Of a stretch of 64,000 nucleotides of DNA, positions 1 to 9,993 are shown piece by piece (positions within the stretch are counted from its first letter, which is position 1; each line of letters begins with the position of its first letter). Both the position numbers and the translations under genes were made by a program. The notes under the pieces are model-generated. The model was given only the letters and a program-made list of their open reading frames with translations, had not been told where the DNA came from and did no database searches. The stretch is taken from NCBI RefSeq assembly GCF_932526225.1, contig NC_064046.1, positions 14,707,408 to 14,771,407 of the forward strand. The letters are read 5' to 3'. This DNA is from Nematostella vectensis (Eukaryota > Cnidaria > Anthozoa > Actiniaria > Edwardsiidae).

Positions 1-1998
1 AAAGAAAACAAACACAACAGAGACCCCCACCAACAATTTTGATTTTTTTTACTTTCCTTTAAAAGGGTAGTGTCATGGTTAAGAGATTTGCAATAGCTCT
101 AGAGCCCTGACACAATGAACTTCAGTGAAATTCTAATACTGACTTATGAGCTTTTGGTACATGTGGGAGACTTTAAACAAAACAAAAAAAATGACCACAA
201 ACTGTCCATTAACATAGTTTTCAATATAATATTGCATATTATTTAATAAGGTATTCACAGCTTTTAAAAAGTTCAACTGTTTGTTGACACTTAAAAGCCT
301 ACAATAATCACTGACTCCAGACATGTGCAGTACTATGTTGCTGCCCCTTTAAAGTAAAATACAGCTTTACTTAGACATTGTAGACAAAAGTGCGGATTTT
401 GTCGATATTCTAATATGAAGATGTCAATATTCTCCCCCCTTACGTCTTTATTTCTATTTATTTTACGATTTTAACATGATACCAAAACAGCGTCTTTTTT
501 TTCGCTAATTTGATGTCATGTACACAATAAAAGAGATGCGCCCGTGCGCATGGCGAGTCCCCAAGGGACCCAAGACGCCCAAATAGACCTCTATTTTTTG
601 TCATCCACAATCTCGGCGAGCTGTGCGCGGCGTAACCGTATTACAGGCCTGGGATCCTGGTTATTGTCCTCCCCATTAATGCGCGGGTTGGGATAACCTT
701 GCAAGAGTGTTGTACAGCATATTCGCTCGGAAATATCGGTGCTTGGGGCCTTCGGGTTCTTTACAGCCTTCCGTAAAAGCCTTGTGCTGCCATACCGATT
801 GGGTAATTCGTATGTATGGTTTCCGTTTTGTTCTTCAGACCGGGTTCGATCCGAGGCCAATGGGCTTTTTTTTTAATTCGTTTTTTTTCTTTGTGCTGGA
901 CCCCCTTAATCCTGATAGGTTTTGCGCAAAAATAATAAAAAAAAGTGAGTTTGCAAAATAAGCTTGCTAGATTTATTGATTATATGTATTCAATTTGTTC
1001 CTAAGAGTTAACAAAAAACACAAAGCAAAGAGTTTGAGGAAGTAAACAAGTATGTGAACTTTAATGTTCTATTTGAAGGGGTGCATTTTGTACAGGGAAG
1101 CATACATAGAATGCTTAACTGGTGGAGAGGGAAGAAGTAAAAGTTTATTGAGCATAATTTCAACAATAGCAGGGGGAAGAGAGGGGCACTCTCTTCATAC
1201 AATATTGCAGTTGTTACCTATTATTAAATAAGTTTGTAACATGTCTTTGTTTATTAAGCAAGGTCTATTTCTGAGACAAGCAAACTCAAGTAAGGCTGTT
1301 GAAATAACAGGTGAGTGTTAAAAGAAAAACAATTATCTGATTAGAAAACTACTGTTGATTCCTTTGCACCAAAATAAGAACAAACTTCATTTTGTTTGTT
1401 ATTTATGTTGAACGAGATGAGCTCTACAAGGCCAAGAAGAAATATGTATTGCTCATATCTTAATTATACAAGTAAATAATAATATTAAAAAAGAACTACT
1501 GTAAGTAATTAGAGTGGTTTTCATTAACCCGTGAAACAAAGTGTGATAGTTAAACGGTAATAGTTAGTAAAACACAAAAAAGAACAATAGAATCAGATCA
1601 CCACAAAGTGTAATACGCTAAAGCGTAGTTCACGGGTTAATGAAGGTTTTGACATTTCAACCTTACATCCACATGAAAGTAATGCCTAATATCGAGTGCC
1701 CTACAGTAAGTGTTTTGCAGTCAAGTTGTTTTCTTTTAGTAGGTAAAAAATTATTCTAAATAATAGTAATCATAGCTATGGTCACCACTTACACATATAG
1801 AACTTGTAATGAAAAGAAAGAAAAAATATATATATATGCAGTCAAACAGAATTGCATGATAACCTTGAATATATTGAATAAAGGACTGCAAAAAAACATC
1901 TTTTGTACTAGTTGCTTGAATTGACCCTTGGCTATTTTTAGCTGAATTCCCCTCCCCCTCTAAAAAAGAAAATAATAATAATAATAGAACAAAACTAA
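1..1998 (+). repeat. Satellite unit 1
   Basis: Nearly complete unit; the window opens at the arbitrary unit start. The B-box-like motif is at 843-853 and is followed by CGAGG instead of the usual CAGG, a variant shared only with unit 27. The outer inverted repeat is intact (1520-1535 and 1629-1644). It shares left-half variants with units 2 and 9 (GTCCATTA, TGTGCAG, GTCGATATTC). Confidence 0.95.
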
Positions 1999-3996
1999 AA
2001 AGAAAACAAACACAACAGAGACCCCCACCAACAATTTTGATTTTTTTTTACTTTCCTTTAAAAGGGTAGTGTCATGGTTAAGAGATTTGCAATAGCTCTA
2101 GAGCCCTGACACAATGAACTTCAGTGAAATTCTAATACTGACTTATGAGCTTTTGGTACATGTGGGAGACTTTAAACAAAACAAAAAAAATGACCACAAA
2201 CTGTCCATTAACATAGTTTTCAATATAATATTGCATATTATTTAATAAGGTATTCACAGCTTTTAAAAAGTTCAACTGTTTGTTGACACTTAAAAGCCTA
2301 CAATAATCACTGACTCCAGACATGTGCAGTACTATGTTGCTGCCCCTTTAAAGTAAAATACAGCTTTACTTAGTCAGCGTAGACAAAAGTGCGGATTTTG
2401 TCGATATTCTAATCTGAAGATGTCAATATTCTCCCCCCTTACGTCTTTATTTCTATTTATTTTACGATTTTCACATGATACCAAAACAGCGTCTTTTTTC
2501 TTCGCTAATTTGATGTCATGTACACAATAAAAGAGATGCGCCGTGCGCATGGCGAGTCCCCAAGGGACCCAAGACGCCCAAATAGACCTTTATTTTTTGT
2601 CATCCGCAATCTCGGCGAGCTGTGCGCGGCGTAACCGTATTACAGGCCTGGGATCCTGGTTATTGTCCTCCCCATTAATGCGCGGGTTGGGATAACCTTG
2701 CAAGAGTGTTGTACAGCATATTCGCTCGGAAATATCGGTGCTTGGGGCCTTCGGGGTCTTTACAGCCTTCCGTAAAAGCCTTGTGCTGCCATACCGATTG
2801 GGTAATCCGTATGTATGGTTTCCGTTTTGTTCTTCAGACCGGGTTCGATCCCAGGCCAATGGGCTTTTTTTTATTCGTTTTCTTTCTTTGTGCTTGACCC
2901 CCCTAATCGTGATTGGTTTTGCGCAAAAATAATAAAAAAAGTGAGTTTGCAAAATAAGCTTGCTAGATTTATTGATTATATGTATTCAATTTGTTCCTAG
3001 GAAGTTAACAAAAAACACAAAGCAAAGAGTTTGAGGAAGTAAACAAGTATGTGAACTTTAATGTTCTATTTGAAGGGGTGCATTTTGTACAGGAAAGCAT
3101 ACATAGAATGCTTAACTGGTGGAGAGGGAAGAAGTAAAAGTTTATTGAGCATAATTTCAACAATAGCAGGGGGAAGAGAGGGGCACTCTCTTCATACAAT
3201 ATTGCAGTTGTTACCTATTATTAAATAAGTTTGTAACATGTCTTTGTTTATTAAGCAAGGTCTATTTCTGAGACAAGCAAACTCAAGTAAGGCTGTTGAA
3301 ATAACAGGTGAGTGTTAAAAGAAAAACAATTATCTGATTAGAAAACTACTGTAGATTCCTTTGCACCAAAATAAGAACAAACTTCATTTTGTTTGTTATT
3401 TATGTTGAACGAGATGAGCTCTACAAAGCCATAAAGAAATATGTATTGCTCATCTAAATTATACAAGTAAATGATAATATTAAAAAAGAACTACTGTAAG
3501 TAATTAGAGTGGTTTTCATTAACCCGTGAAACAAAGTGTGATAGTTAAACGGTAATAGTTAGTAAAACACAAAAAAGAACAATAGAATCAGATCACAACA
3601 AAGTGTAATACGCTAAAGCGTAGTTCACGGGTTAATGAAGGTTTTGACATTTCAACCTTACATCCACATGAAAGTAATGCCTAATATCGAGTGCCCTACA
3701 GTAAGTGTTTTGCAGTCAAGTTGTTTTCTTTTAGTAGGTAAAAAATTATTCTAAATAATAGTAATCATAGCTATGGTCACCACTTACACATATAGAACTT
3801 GTAATGAAAAGAAAGAAAAAATATATATATATGCAGTCAAACAACAGAATTGCATGATAACCTTGAATATATTGAATAAAGGACTGCAAAAAAACATCTT
3901 TTGTACTAGTTGCTTGAATTGACCCTTGGCTATTTTTAGCTGAATTCCCCTCCCCCTCTAAAAAAGAAAATAATAATAATAATAGAACAAAACTAA
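1999..3996 (+). repeat. Satellite unit 2
   Basis: Full-length unit. The GC hairpin at the start of the core has lost one loop C, leaving a CGT loop and an intact 6-bp stem. The B-box-like motif is at 2842-2852 and the T-run at 2865-2872. The core carries the GGGGTCT variant shared with units 4, 6 and 30. Confidence 0.95.
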
Positions 3997-4348
3997 AAAG
4001 AAAACAAACACAACAGAGACCCCCACCAACAATTTTGATTTTTTTTTACTTTCCTTTAAAGGGGGAGTGTCATGTTTAAGAGATTTGCAATAGCTCTAGA
4101 GCCCTGACACAATGAACTTCAGTGAAATTCTAATACTGACTTATGAGCTTTTGGTAAATGTGGGAGACTTTAAACAAAACAAAAAAAATGACCACAAACT
4201 GTCAATTAACATAGTTTTCAATATAATATTGCATATTATTTAATAAGGTATTGACAGCTTTTAAAAAGTTCAACTGTTTGTAGACACTAAAAAGCTTACA
4301 ATAAACACTGACTCCAGACATGCGCAGTACAATGCTGCTACCCCTTTA

Positions 4349-4369
4349 AAGTAAAATACAGCTTTACTT
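4349..4369. repeat. 7-bp inverted repeat AAGTAAA/TTTACTT (unit 3)
   Basis: A 7-bp perfect stem encloses a 7-nt loop, ATACAGC, just left of the core. The motif recurs in nearly every unit; unit 21 has GAGTAAA and units 20, 22 and 28 have AAAAGTAAA, which leave the stem intact or nearly so. No function is assigned. Confidence 0.6.
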
Positions 4370-4533
4370 AGTCAGCGTAGACAATATTGCGGATTTTGTC
4401 AATATCCTAATATGAATATGTCAATATTCTCCCCCCTTGCGTCTTTATTTCTATTTATTTTATGATTTTCACATGATACCAAAACAGCGTCTTTTTTCTT
4501 CGCTAATTTGATGTCATGTACACAATAAAAGAG

Positions 4534-4549
4534 ATGCGCCCGTGCGCAT
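4534..4549. repeat. GC hairpin ATGCGC-CCGT-GCGCAT (unit 3)
   Basis: A perfect 6-bp stem with a 4-nt loop marks the left edge of the GC-richer core in almost every unit. Unit 2 has a 3-nt loop and unit 27 has lost most of the hairpin in a 13-nt deletion. It could form a cruciform in DNA or a stem-loop in RNA; neither is demonstrated. Confidence 0.75.
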
Positions 4550-4840
4550 GGCGAGTCCCCAAGGGACCCAAGACGCCCAAATAGACCTCTATTTTTTGTA
4601 ATCCACAACCTCGGCGAGCTGTGCGTGGCGTAACCGTATTACAGGCCTGGGATCCTTGTTATTGTCCTCCCCATTAATGCGCGGGTTGGGATAACCTTGC
4701 AAGAGTGTTGTACAGCATATTCGCTCGGAAATATCGGTGCTTGGGGCCTTCGGGTTCTTTACAGCCTTCCGTAAAAGCCTTGTGCTGCCATACCGATTGG
4801 GTAATCCGTATGTATGGTTTCCGTTTTGTTCTTCAGACCG

Positions 4841-4851
4841 GGTTCGATCCC
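4841..4851 (+). promoter_or_regulatory. B-box-like Pol III internal promoter motif (unit 3)
   Basis: GGTTCGATCCC matches the B-box / T-loop consensus GGTTCGANNCC. The flanking CCGGG and CCAGG can form a T-stem with one mismatch around the 7-nt loop TTCGATC. A weak A-box-like TACCGATTGGG lies at 4791-4801, about 50 bp upstream, a spacing close to that in tRNA genes. The short segments CGATTGG (4794-4800) and CCAATGG (4855-4861) are mostly complementary, but no full cloverleaf can be folded. Core GTTCGA is kept in all 30 units, and unit 8 has the more canonical GTTCGAACCC. Transcription is not shown. Confidence 0.4.
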
Positions 4852-4863
4852 AGGCCAATGGGC

Positions 4864-4871
4864 TTTTTTTT
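4864..4871 (+). terminator. T8 run, possible Pol III terminator (unit 3)
   Basis: Eight T residues begin 12 bp after the B-box-like motif, where a tRNA-type gene would terminate. Most units have an uninterrupted T-run here of about 8-10; units 9, 10, 14 and 18 have it broken by one non-T base. The call depends on the B-box interpretation. Confidence 0.35.
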
Positions 4872-4916
4872 AATTCGTTTTCTTTCTTTGTGCTTGACCC
4901 CCCTAATCGTGATTGG

Positions 4917-4928
4917 TTTTGCGCAAAA
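4917..4928. repeat. 12-bp perfect palindrome TTTTGCGCAAAA (unit 3)
   Basis: A fully self-complementary 12-mer with a GCGC centre lies about 45 bp right of the T-run. It recurs in most units. Units 8, 14 and 16 carry TTTTACGCAAAA and unit 18 has TTTGGCGCAAAA, which break symmetry. It could be a protein-binding site; that is speculation. Confidence 0.6.
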
Positions 4929-5305
4929 ATAATAAAAAAAAGTGAGTTTGCAAAATACGCTTGCTGGATTTATTGATTATATGTATTCAATTTGTTCCTA
5001 GGAAGTTAACAAAAAACACAAAGCAAATAGTTTGAGGAAGTAAACAAGTATGTGAACTTTAATGTTCTATTTGAAGGGGCGCATTTTGTACAGGAAAGCA
5101 TACATAGAATGCTTAACTGGTGGAGATGGGAGAGGTAACAGTTTATTGAGCATAATTTCAACAATAGCAGGGGGAAGAGAGGGGCACTCTCTTCATACAA
5201 TATTGCAGTTGTTGCCTATTATTAAATAAGTTTGTAACATGTCTTTGTTTATTAAGCAAGGTCTATTTCTGAGACAAGCAAACTCAAGTAAGGCTGTTGA
5301 AATAA

Positions 5306-5314
5306 CAGGTGAGT
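5306..5314 (+). other. Splice-donor-like CAGGTGAGT (unit 3)
   Basis: The nine bases equal the metazoan consensus 5' splice site. The motif is kept in the other units except unit 22, which reads CAGGTGATT. No acceptor or exon with coding character is evident. A short consensus match in a homogenised repeat can be chance. Confidence 0.25.
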
Positions 5315-5487
5315 GTTAAAAAAAACAATTATCTGATTAGAAAACTACTATAGATTCCTTTGCACCAAAATAAGAACAAACTTCATTTTGTTTGTTATTT
5401 AAGAGGAACGAGATGAGCTCTACAAGGCCAAGAAGAAATATGTATTGCTCATCTAAATTATACAAGTAAATAATAATATTAAAAAAG

Positions 5488-5504
5488 AATTACTGTAAGT
5501 AATT
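5488..5504. repeat. Short palindrome AATTACT-GTA-AGTAATT (unit 3)
   Basis: A 7-bp perfect inverted repeat flanks a 3-nt centre 9 bp left of the 125-bp inverted-repeat module. Several units (for example 1, 2, 19, 21, 28) carry AACTACT on the left side, which introduces a mismatch. Confidence 0.5.
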
Positions 5505-5513
5505 AGAGTGGTT

Positions 5514-5638
5514 TTCATTAACCCGTGAAACAAAGTGTGATAGTTAAACGGTAATAGTTAGTAAAACACAAAAAAGAACAATAGAATCAGATCACAACAA
5601 AGTGTAATACGCTAAAGCGTAGTTCACGGGTTAATGAA
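5514..5638. repeat. 125-bp inverted-repeat module with 16-bp perfect arms (unit 3)
   Basis: TTCATTAACCCGTGAA at 5514-5529 is exactly inverted at 5623-5638, enclosing 93 bp. Inside lie two related ACAAAGTGTRATA segments in direct orientation and a nested perfect hairpin at 5608-5621 (TACGCT-AA-AGCGTA). The arms are intact in most units; unit 12 has two changes in its right arm and units 15 and 17 have one in the left arm. It resembles a very small MITE or a cruciform-forming module. No clear target duplication is seen, so the transposon reading is unproven. Confidence 0.7.
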
Positions 5639-5819
5639 GGTTTTGACATTTCAACCTTACATCCACATGAAAGTAATGCCTAATATCGAGTGCCCTACAG
5701 TAAGTGTTTTGCAGTCAAGTTGTTTTCTTTTAGTAGGTAAAGAATTATTCTAAATAATAGTAATCATAGCTATGGTCACCACTTACACATATAGAACTTG
5801 TAATGAAAAGAAAGAAAAA

Positions 5820-5831
5820 ATATATATATAT
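5820..5831. repeat. AT microsatellite (unit 3)
   Basis: An (AT)6 tract follows a poly-A-rich stretch. The same tract varies in length from unit to unit, being clearly longer in units 12, 24 and 25, as expected from slippage after amplification. Confidence 0.85.
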
Positions 5832-5967
5832 GCAGTCAAACAACAGAATTGCATGATAACCTTGAATATATTGAATAAAGGACTGCAAAAAAACATCTTT
5901 TGTACTAGTTGCTTGAATTGACCCTTGGCTATTTTTAGCTGAATTCCCCTCCCCCTCTAAAAAAGAA

Positions 5968-5982
5968 AATAATAATAATAAT
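5968..5982. repeat. AAT microsatellite (unit 3)
   Basis: (AAT)5 sits just before the arbitrary unit boundary. It is variable between copies and is longest at the end of unit 17. Confidence 0.85.
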
Positions 5983-5995
5983 AGAACAAAACTAA

Positions 5996-7993
5996 AAAGA
6001 AAACAAACACAACAGAGACCCCCACCAACGACTTTGATTTTTTTTACTTTCCTTTAAAGGGGGAGTGTCATGTTTAAGAGATTTGCAATAGCTCTAGAGC
6101 CCTGACACAATGAACTTCAGTGAAATTCTAATACTGACTTATGAGCTTTTGGTACATGTGGGAGACTTTAAACAAAACAAAAAAAATGACCACAAACTGT
6201 CAATTAACATAGTTTTCAATATAATATTGCATATGTTTTAATAAGGTATTGACAGCTTTTAAAAAGTTCAACTGTTTGTAGACACTTAAAAGCCTACAAA
6301 AAACACTGACTCCAGACATGCGCAGTACTATGCTGCTACCCCTTTAAAGTAAAATACAGCTTTACTTAGACAGCGTAGACAATATTGCGGATTTTGTCAA
6401 TATTCTAATATGAATATGTCAATATTCTCCCCCCTTACGTCTTTATTTCTATTTATTTTATGCTTTTCACATGATACCAAAACAGCGTCTTTTTTCTTCG
6501 CTAATTTGATGTCATGTACACAATAAAAGAGATGCGCCCGTGCGCATGGCGAGTCCCCAAGGGACCCAAGACGCCCAAATAGACCTCTATTTTTTGTCAT
6601 CCACAATCTCGGCGAGCTGTGCGTGGCGTAACCGTATTACAGGCCTGGGATCCTGGTTATTGTCCTCCCCATTAATGCGCGGGTTGGGATAACCTTGCAA
6701 GAGTGTTGTACAGCATATTCGCTCGGAAATATCGGTGCTTGAGGCCTTCGGGGTCTTTACAGCCTTCCGTAAAAGCCTTGTGCTGCCATACCGATTGGGT
6801 AATCCGTATGTATGGTTTCAGTTTTGTTCTTCAGACCGGGTTCGATCCAAGGCCAATGGGCTTTTTTTTTATTCGTTTTCTTTCTTTGTGCTTGACCCCC
6901 CTAATCTTGATTGGTTTTGCGCAAAAATAAAAAAAAAGTGAGTTTGCAAAATAAGCTTGCTGGATTTATTGATTATATGTATTCAATTTGTTCCTAGGAA
7001 GTTAACAAAAAACACAAAGCAAAGAGTTTGAGGAAGTAAACAAGTATGTGAACTTTAATGTTCTATTTGAAGGGGTGCATTTTGTACAGGGAAGCATACA
7101 TAGAATGCTTAACTGGTGGAGAGGGAAGAGGTAACAGTTTATTGAGCATAATGTCAACAATAGCAGGGGAAGGGAGGGGCACTCTCTTCATACAATATTG
7201 CAGTTGTTACCTATTATTAAATAAGTTTGTAAGATATATTTGTTTATTAAGCAAGGTCTATTTCTGAGACAAGCAAACTCAAGTAAGAGCTGTTGAAATA
7301 ACAGGTGAGTGTTAAAAAAAACAATTATCTGATTAGAAAACTAATGTAGATTCCTTTGCACCAAATAAGAACAAACTTCATTTTGTTTGTTATTTATGAG
7401 GAACGAGATGAGCTCTACAAGGCCAAGAAGAAATATGTATTGCTCATCTAAATTATACAAGTAAATAATAATATTAAAAAAAATTACTGTAAGTAATTAG
7501 AGTGGTTTTCATTAACCCGTGAAACAAAGTGTGACAGTTAAACGGTAATAGTTAGTAAAACACAAAAAAAGAACAATAGAATCAGATCACAACAAAGTGT
7601 AATACGCTAAAGCGTAGTTCACGGGTTAATGAAGGTTTTGACATTTCAACCTTACATCCACATGAAAGTAATGCCTAATATCGAGTGCCCTACAGTAAGT
7701 GTTTTGCAGTCAAGTTGTTTTCTTTTAGTAGGTAAAAAATTATTCTAAATAATAGTAATCATAGCTATGGTCACCACTTACACATATAGAACTTGTAATG
7801 AAAAGAAAGAAAAAAAAATATATATATATGCAATCAAACAACAGAATTGCATGATAACCTTGAATATATTGAATAAAGGACTGCAAAAAAACATCTTTTG
7901 TACTAGTTGCTTGAATTGACCCTTGGCTATTTTTAGCTGAATTCCCCTCCCCCTCTAAAAAAGAAAATAATAATAATAATAGAACAAAACTAA
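5996..7993 (+). repeat. Satellite unit 4
   Basis: Full-length unit. The B-box-like motif at 6839-6849 ends in CCAA rather than CCCA. The left half carries ATATGTTTTAATAAGG (also units 5, 10, 11, 12, 27). From about 7150 the right half switches to haplotype K, defined by GTAAGATATATTTG, AAGAGCTG, CTAATGTAG and ACCAAATAAG. Confidence 0.95.
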
Positions 7994-9993
7994 AAAGAAA
8001 ACAAACACAACAGAGACCCCCACCAACAATTTTGATTTTTTTTACTTTCCTTTGAAGGGGGAGTGTCATGTTTAAGAGATTTGCAATAGCTCTAGAGCCC
8101 TGACACAATGAACTTCAGTGAAATTCTAATACTGACTTATGAGCTTTTGGTACATGTGGGAGACTTTAAACAAAACAAAAAAAATGACCACAAACTGTCA
8201 ATTAACATAGTTTTCAATATAATATTGCATATGTTTTAATAAGGTATTGACAGCTTTTAAAAAGTTCAACTGTTTGTAGACACTTAAAAGCCTACAAAAA
8301 ACACTGACTCCAGACATGCGCAGTACTATGCTGCTACCCCTTTAAAGTAAAATACAGCTTTACTTAGTCAGCGTAGACAATATTGCGGATTTTGTCAATA
8401 TTCTAATATGAATATGTCAATATTCTCCCCCCTTACGTCTTTATTTCTATTTATTTTATGCTTTTCACATGATACCAAAACAGCGTCTTTTTTCTTCGCT
8501 AATTTGATGTCATGTACACAATAAAAGAGATGCGCCCGTGCGCATGGCGAGTCCCCAAGGGACCCAAGACGCCCAAATAGACCTCTATTTTTTGTCATCC
8601 ACAATCTCGGCGAGCTGTGCGTGGCGTAACCGTATTACAGGCCTGGGATCCTGGTTATTGTCCTCCCCATTAATGCGCGGGTTGGGATAACCTTGCAAGA
8701 GTGTTGTACAGCATATTCGCTCGGAAATATCGGTGCTTGGGGCCTTCGGGTTCTTTACAGCCTTCCGTAAAAGCCTTGTGCTGCCATACCGATTGGGTAA
8801 TCCGTATGTATGGTTTCCTTTTTGTTCTTCAGACCGGGTTCGATCCCAGGCCAATGGGCTTTTTTTTTATTCGTTTTCTTTCTTTGTGCTTGACCCCCCT
8901 AATCGTGATTGGTTTTGCGCAAAAATAATAAAAAAAAGTGAGTTTGCAAAATAAGCTTGCTTGATTTATTGATTATATGTATTCAATTTGTTCCTAGGAA
9001 GTTAACAAAAAACACAAAGCAAAGAGTTTGTGGAAGTAAACAAGTATGTGAACTTTAATGTTCTATTTGAAGGGGCGCATTTTGTACAGGAAAGCATACA
9101 TAGAATGCTTAACTGGTGGAGATGGGAGAGGTAACAGTTTATTGAGCATAATGTCAACAATAGCAGGGGAAGGGAGGGGCACTCTCTTCATACAATATTG
9201 CAGTTGTTACCTATTATTAAATAAGTTTGTAACATGTCTTTGTTTATTAAGCAAGGTCTATTTCTGAGACAAGCAAACTCAAGTAAGGCTGTTGAAATAA
9301 CAGGTGAGTGTTAAAAGAAAAACAATTATCTGATTAGAAAACTACTATAGATTCCTTTGCACCAAAATAAGAACAAACTTCATTTTGTTTGTTATTTAAG
9401 AGGAACGAGATGAGCTTTACAAGGCCAAGAAGAAATATGTATTGCTCATCTAAATTATACAAGTAAATAATAATATTAAAAAAGAATTACTGTAAGTAAT
9501 TAGAGTGGTTTTCATTAACCCGTGAAACAAAGTGTGATAGTTAAACGGTAATAGTTAGTAAAACACAAAAAAGAACAGGAATCAGATCACAACAAAGTGT
9601 AATACGCTAAAGCGTAGTTCACGGGTTAATGAAGGATTTGACATTTCAACCTTACATCCACATGAAAGTAATGCCTAATATCGAGTGCCCTACAGTAAGT
9701 GTTTTGCAGTCAAGTTGTTTTCTTTTAGTAGGTAAAAAATTATTCTAAATAATAGTAATCATAGCTATGGTCACCACTTACACATATAGAACTTGTAATG
9801 AAAAGAAAGAAAAAAAATATATATATGCAGTCAAACAACAGAATTGCATGATAACCTTGAATATATTGAATAAAGGACTGCAAAAAAACATCTTTTGTAC
9901 TAGTTGCTTGAATTGACCCTTGGCTATTTTTAGCTGAATTCCCCTCCCCCTCTAAAAAAGAAAATAATAATAATAATAATAGAACAAAACTAA
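7994..9993 (+). repeat. Satellite unit 5
   Basis: Full-length unit with the B-box-like motif at 8837-8847. Its right half carries the GATGGGAGAGG and ATAATGTC variants of haplotype K but reverts to GTAACATGTCTTTG near 9230, so the switch point differs from units 3 and 7. A 3-nt deletion (GAACAGGAATC) lies inside the inverted-repeat module. Confidence 0.95.

Larger units (their letters stand above)
4534..4871 (+). other. GC-richer conserved core of the satellite unit (unit 3 copy)
   Basis: This ~340-bp segment contrasts with AT-rich flanks on both sides. It starts with a GC hairpin, contains GGCCTGGGATCCTGG and GCGCGGGTTGGG blocks, and ends in a tRNA-type B-box and a T-run. It is present in all 30 units. 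It holds few stop codons in several frames on both strands, which follows from its base composition. It does not match the landmark motifs I know for 5S, U1, U2, U6, 7SL or MRP RNA. It may be a transcribed non-coding RNA, a relic of a tRNA-related element, or simply satellite sequence. Confidence 0.6.
3997..5995 (+). repeat. Satellite unit 3 (reference unit for sub-features)
   Basis: Full-length copy used here to place the internal features. The left half has the ACACTAAAAAGCTTAC haplotype, also in units 6, 7, 13, 19, 23-26, 29 and 30. The right half starts in the GGCGCATTTT / GATGGGAGAGG haplotype but reverts to the common type by about 5155 (ATAATTTC). Confidence 0.95.

Noticed and set aside
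4589-4858. 89-codon minus-strand frame in the core as a conserved gene family
   Set aside because: It starts at TTG, is open because the core is GC-richer, overlaps open frames on the + strand, and varies mostly by amino-acid-changing substitutions. Conservation is explained by homogenisation of the array.
4780-4863. Functional tRNA gene
   Set aside because: A T-arm-like element exists, but no convincing acceptor, D-arm and anticodon arm can be folded at standard spacing.
4534-4871. 5S rRNA, U1/U2/U6 snRNA, 7SL, RNase P or MRP RNA gene in the core
   Set aside because: None of the diagnostic motifs of these RNAs that I know are present. Only the generic B-box and T-run are seen.
4705-4932. 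75-codon plus-strand frames across the core as genes
   Set aside because: They run through the B-box-like motif and the T-run and have variable, low-complexity C-terminal ends that depend on T-run length. They mirror the minus-strand frame.
5006-5200. 64-codon hydrophobic minus-strand frame in the right flank as a small membrane protein
   Set aside because: The hydrophobicity comes from A-rich plus-strand sequence. The frame is absent or altered in the haplotype K units with no sign of selection.
5325-5350. Hammerhead ribozyme (TCTGATTAGAAAAC resembles CUGAUGA...GAAA)
   Set aside because: The essential G of the CUGAUGA core is replaced by T and there is no stem II between the two core segments.
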